DNA from: Capniomyces stellatus
Taxonomy: Eukaryota > Kickxellomycota > Harpellomycetes > Harpellales > Legeriomycetaceae
Length of the DNA: 64,000 nt
Reading direction: 5' to 3'
Assembly: GCA_001661515.1 (NCBI GenBank)
Contig: LUVW01000026.1
Location: forward strand, 112,781 to 176,780
Shown piece by piece: positions 59,832-64,000 of the stretch (the stretch's first letter is position 1; the number at the start of each line of letters is the position of its first letter). The translations under genes were made by a program, and so were the position numbers. The notes below the pieces were generated by a model. That model worked only from the letters and a program-made list of their open reading frames with translations. It was not told where the DNA came from and made no database searches.

Positions 59832-62800
59832 ATGGGTAGCAAAATATGGTTCTTTATACTTATATTATCAGCTACATGTCTTAATGTGGACGCAAATGAG
59901 CTGAACACAGTAAGGGTGAAGGTAGGAGAGCATTACACGGGGATTATAAAGCCTGGGGAAGTGCAGAAGATAAGGATAACAGTGCCTGGACTCAACAGCG
60001 ACAACGGCAAAGAGAATGAAAATGAGGTTGACCATGCAATAGTAGCGAAAAAATGGTCGTTGAAGCCACAGCCGTTTAGAAAAAGAAGAAATCCAGGATT
60101 CAAAGAAATATTTATGAGAAATAAAGTTGTAAAATACCTAAACGAATACAATATAATCAACATGGAGTCAATACCAGAGTTTCTTGATAGACAAAAACAA
60201 AAGTACTTTGACCCAAACAAACACAAACAGAAAGACAATGATGAAAAACACAAAAAAAAAGAACACTGGAAAGCCGGAATACTTGGACACAAAAATACAG
60301 TCCCACGTAAAAATAATATCGACTCAAAAAACGGAATGAAGGGGGGCAGTTCCCAGAGTTTAAAAAAAAGAAAGCCAAACAAGTTGGCTTCGTTTCTACA
60401 AGGTAAGTGACGAGCTGTAGCATTTTTACCTTATAAACACCCTTGTAGTCGTTTAACAGCAGTGTGATGTTTTTTTTGGATAGGCGCAAGTTGTGAAAAG
60501 AGCGCACTGTTCGTTGACAAGATTATCAATATGTCGTTTCCCAATGTTGATGCAGAATTCTTGCCAAATACAATCTACTCTAAATTGGAGATATGCAAGA
60601 TGCCCTTACAGCACAATGAGTCCGAACCATCTTTAGCAAAGTCGCTAGAACTTAGTCTGGACTTTTCACACATGACCCAAGGTGATATGGTGGTTAGAGA
60701 CATTAAGCATTTTGAAATGACCGAGGCTGATGTGTACCCATATCCCAACGGGTTGCTAGAAATCACTCTTAGCGTAGGGGAGCACAACAACCTTTTTGCA
60801 ATAATAACTGCACCAGAGGATCCGAGCAGAAGCAACGATACGTACACTTACACGTTCTTGTCGATGAGCCATGGTAAAGGAAACATAAATTTATCATTTG
60901 GAAATTTGGCACTGAATTGATCTAATCCTAATCCTAATCCTAATCCTAATTCTAATCCTAATCCTAATCCTAAATCTAAATCTAAATCTAAATTTAAAGC
61001 ATACATAAATACACTGATCTGAAAATAATTGTAGAAGAGTACATTGAGCTAAGTCGATACAATTTTGGTTTAAAAACAAATATGGCTGTAAGCACAGATA
61101 TTAACTCGGCGGTATTTTCGTTGACAATTCCAGAAGATATAACCCGCAGCCATAGTTCGTTTTATATTCGACCATTTATGTCTACGTATCTGTCAAGATC
61201 AACCTGTGCAATAGAGCGACTAGCAACCAAGGTGTTGCCAAATCACAATTCGCAGATATTTTTAAAAAAGAAATTCTCAGACAAGCTAGAAAATTTGGGG
61301 TTCCACATGGATACCTTTGGAAGTGACTACACTAGCACAATTTTTGACAGTGCTGTAGATGCTATGAAGCGGTGCGTTGACGAAAATGTCCACTTGGAAA
61401 AGTTTAACTATATGCATATCCACGCTGTTGGGCTAAAGAACGGGAAAAAATACCAAGCATACTACATTGACCCAGGAAATGATGGCAGGTCACTAAAACA
61501 CGTACACTCGGAGATCCCATTTAGATTAACTTATAGTAAGAATATGAATTGCCCTGTATTTTATAAATAGGCCAGAGCCACATGTCTGTGGTGGACTCTC
61601 TGTATGAAACTATACCCACTCACATTTAAAAAAATGCACACAAGAAGACACTACTACAAATACACCAACTTTAAAAGTAGTGAGATAGCATGATTCTAAC
61701 CAAATACAAACTTGGTTGTTTGTTTAGGCGAAATTTGTAGAGTGCTATATCTAGTGCCAAACTGCCCTGATATAAACTACTCGGCGCCAGCCCCTCTCGA
61801 TCTTCGGCCAAATTACCCAGACTTTGAAAGACCACTGAATCCCACCGAGATTCTTAATTTCAACAAGACGTTGGCTTTGTCGCTTTTGTACTCTAGAAAA
61901 ATAAACGATTACTTAAAAAGGTTCGAAAATGGGCTGCAGAGATCAAATTGCGAGGGAAAGGCTTTTTCCTCCATATCAACGTGTAGCGATTGTAAAAAAG
62001 AGTATTCGAGGTGGCTATGTGCTGTCACTATCCCATCGTGTATGGGAGTAAACTTGGTCAAATTTAATACCACTGAGTTGGAAAAAATAAAGAAATTGAT
62101 ACCCGGGCTTTATAAATCAATACAGCTTCTTCAAGGAATAACCGATATCAAGCCGCTTGGCGATCCAGAAAATTGCAGAAATTCAACAGAGTCAAAAAGA
62201 AAACTAATAAACAATAATGATGGCCCAGGTGATTACAGAATTGCAAACACCAGCTCGAATGGTCAAGCTTATGGAAAATATGCTGAAAGCTTATTCGACA
62301 AAACCACAGCTCGAACTATCAGGGAGTGCGTTGGTGCGACGTGTGATTTTTTGTATACGGGAGAAAGCTTTCTTTTTATAAAGCCATGTATTGGGGTTTG
62401 CACTAGAGTTCCAAGATTTTGTCCATCGTACCTTAACTTCAAATGCCCTAATTCCAAGAATGACAATCTGCTAAACTCAAGTTATGGTGTGGATTTAAAG
62501 TTGAATTTGATAAGTGATGAATATCTGCTAAAAGTGTACTCCTCATGTGAAAAAGTGCAATCGTTCTTTGGTGGAGACTACATACACGATAATGTCACTT
62601 TTTTGGATATGTACAGGGAGGAAGTCAAAAGGAGCTTTGCGCAAGATCACACGGACGATAAAATAGCCAACTTTTCGGAACTAACGCAAAGCGATATTTT
62701 GAGTGTGATAGCAGGATATTTTGAACTCCAGCTCTTGATGAGCGGCAGAGGTACATGCAACTTTCCGGGCTACATTAAGAAGCTAAACGGTGCAAATGAA

Positions 62801-62911
62801 AAAGTTACTTTGAACGCCAAGAAATTTGGAACATTTGGAGAGTTTCTCTTGAATTGCGTTGTGACATTCGTCTTTATTTCGGGGTTAAAAGTTGTTATCG
62901 ACATGCAATGA
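59832..62911 (+). CDS. Mid1-type regulatory subunit of the stretch-activated calcium channel (4 exons, 881 aa)
   Basis: Mid1 is the secreted or membrane-anchored partner of the Cch1 channel, needed for calcium entry during mating, cell-wall and ER stress. Exons are 59832-60402, 60484-60873, 61035-61535 and 61728-62911; all three introns keep phase. The ATG at 59832 starts a clear signal peptide (WFFILILSATCLNVDA). A beta-rich extracellular region spans exons 2 and 3 (YTYTFLSMSH|EEYIELS, AVFSLTIP). Exon 4 opens with the conserved YS|EICRVLYLVPNCPDINYSAP. It then carries the Cys-rich domain CSDCKKEYSRWLCAVTIPSC and later CTRVPRFCPSYLNFKCP, ending in a hydrophobic tail (FLLNCVVTFVFISGL). A Lys-rich insert of about 110 residues in exon 1 is unusual and explains part of the extra length over yeast Mid1 (548 aa). 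Confidence 0.87.
60922..60996. repeat. Telomere-like CTAATC/CTAAAT repeat in Mid1 intron 2
   Basis: About eight CTAATC hexamers (TTAGGA on the minus strand, one base from the fungal telomere TTAGGG) pass into four CTAAAT hexamers. The tract lies within the intron 60874-61034 and would otherwise hit a stop just after the upstream frame. Confidence 0.88.
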
Positions 62912-64000
62912 TTAGTGTGTGGACTACAATAGACCATTGAGGGGTTATACTACATAGGATACTTGGAAGCGTGAATTTTCTATAACCGCCAACAGTGCCA
63001 TAAAGCATAAACGACTGGATTCGGCGCTACATTAGGATTTGGTTACTTTTCCTTTATACAAGCTATAAATTCAAAATTAATCGAGCTGCATACAAGTAAA
63101 TATCAACTCGCACTCTGACTTATTTCTCATTTATAGAATATAACTTTTTGAGGCTCTGTAGCTCTTCTTCACCTTAATATTCTTGTTCTTACTGCGCCCA
63201 TCCAACTCGGTAATAAACCCAAAGATTAAGTGGTATCTTTTATTGAAAATAAATCTGAAACTATGATACCAACCGCAGCAATACCATTTTACCACAACGT
63301 GTTGATTACCAATGATCTTTATCCCACTAATAAAGTTATTATTTATTCCTCAGTAACAATCATTCATAAATCTAAATGCGTTGCAGTATATAAAAGCCTG
63401 ATATAACTAGCTTCGATTGCGAAGGTTATTACAGTTCATTACAGCTCATTACTAATGGTTGGATTCGTGTTTATTTTACGCAAGTCTGGTGTTGCTCAAG
63501 TATATCTATGTAACCATTGTAAAGGTCCTACCGTAATACGAACAACTCACTCGTGTACCTGTATCATTTACCTTTGAAGCCAACTATCAAGATCGTAGTA
63601 AAAAGAAATACCTGTTACAAGTCAAATTAACCCAGTAGTGATTGTGCATGTAGCTAAAATGAGTTGCTTTGTGAGGTTTGATTTGTGTAGTTCTCAGGAC
63701 CAATGTAAAACGAACAGATCGATGTTTCGCCTTCTCACATATCATCACATAATCACGTTCAAATGTACAGTTATAAGGTCCAAGCACTAATATTGGAATA
63801 ACTACAATATGGCTTATATAATCTCACGGTGTATGTGTGTTTTTTTTTGTTTTAATTGAAACTCACTAACTTGCCTCTACAAGTTGCTATTATTATTATT
63901 TTATTAAAACTACTTGGTTCGAACCAACTTTTCTAATTTTATTTTAGAAAATGCTGTGTCACAACACACCATATATAACACACCGGATTTTGATAATACG
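62912..64000. other. Right-end intergenic region
   Basis: AT-rich DNA after the Mid1 stop. No frame, tRNA or repeat of note is supported. Confidence 0.6.

Noticed and set aside
59933..60382. Minus-strand frame of 149 codons, Phe/Ser/Leu-rich
   Set aside because: It is antisense to Mid1 exon 1, where the Lys-rich sense codons give Phe-rich antisense codons.
63905..63930. GGTTCGAACC, a possible tRNA T-loop
   Set aside because: It is just a short palindrome; no D-arm or acceptor stem is found 50-75 bp away on either strand.

Overview
The window is nuclear DNA from a low-GC fungus. The evidence is a fungal-type fused 6-phosphofructokinase of about 1,024 residues, a Mid1-type calcium channel subunit, an IRA/neurofibromin RasGAP, an ankyrin-DIL protein, and short introns with GTAAGT-like donors and TAG/CAG acceptors. 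eIF3 subunit l and a CHERP-like splicing protein are both present, and budding yeast lacks both. That points to an early-diverging lineage; a Kickxellomycotina or other zoopagomycete relative is only a guess. The standard genetic code fits every gene.

Layout: a 15-kb minus-strand RasGAP gene fills the left end (203-15153), with a 14.4-kb intronless main exon full of in-frame hexanucleotide repeats. A pyrimidine-rich, apparently gene-poor stretch follows to about 20.5 kb, with one doubtful small secreted-protein locus. Next come a sigma-like glutathione S-transferase, 6-phosphofructokinase (3 exons), the ankyrin-DIL protein and enolase (2 exons), all on the plus strand. From 37.4 to 46.8 kb four minus-strand paralogues encode secreted, probably GPI-anchored SGNH/GDSL hydrolases. 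The remnant of a non-LTR retrotransposon lies between the first two. The right third holds eIF3l (5 exons) and the CHERP-like protein (4 exons) on plus, a C2H2 zinc-finger protein on minus, and Mid1 (4 exons) on plus.

Functionally this is mostly housekeeping: Ras signalling, glycolysis, translation initiation, splicing and calcium entry. The accessory part is the GDSL array. Its fourth member has an intact reading frame but has lost the catalytic serine (Gly31) and the catalytic histidine (Tyr281), so it looks like a surface-anchored pseudoenzyme next to three apparently active paralogues. Other unusual points are long poly-G tracts on the sense strand of introns, telomere-like repeats inside introns, a GC-AG intron at the 5' end of the RasGAP gene, and an alternating 19-bp repeat just upstream of the zinc-finger gene.
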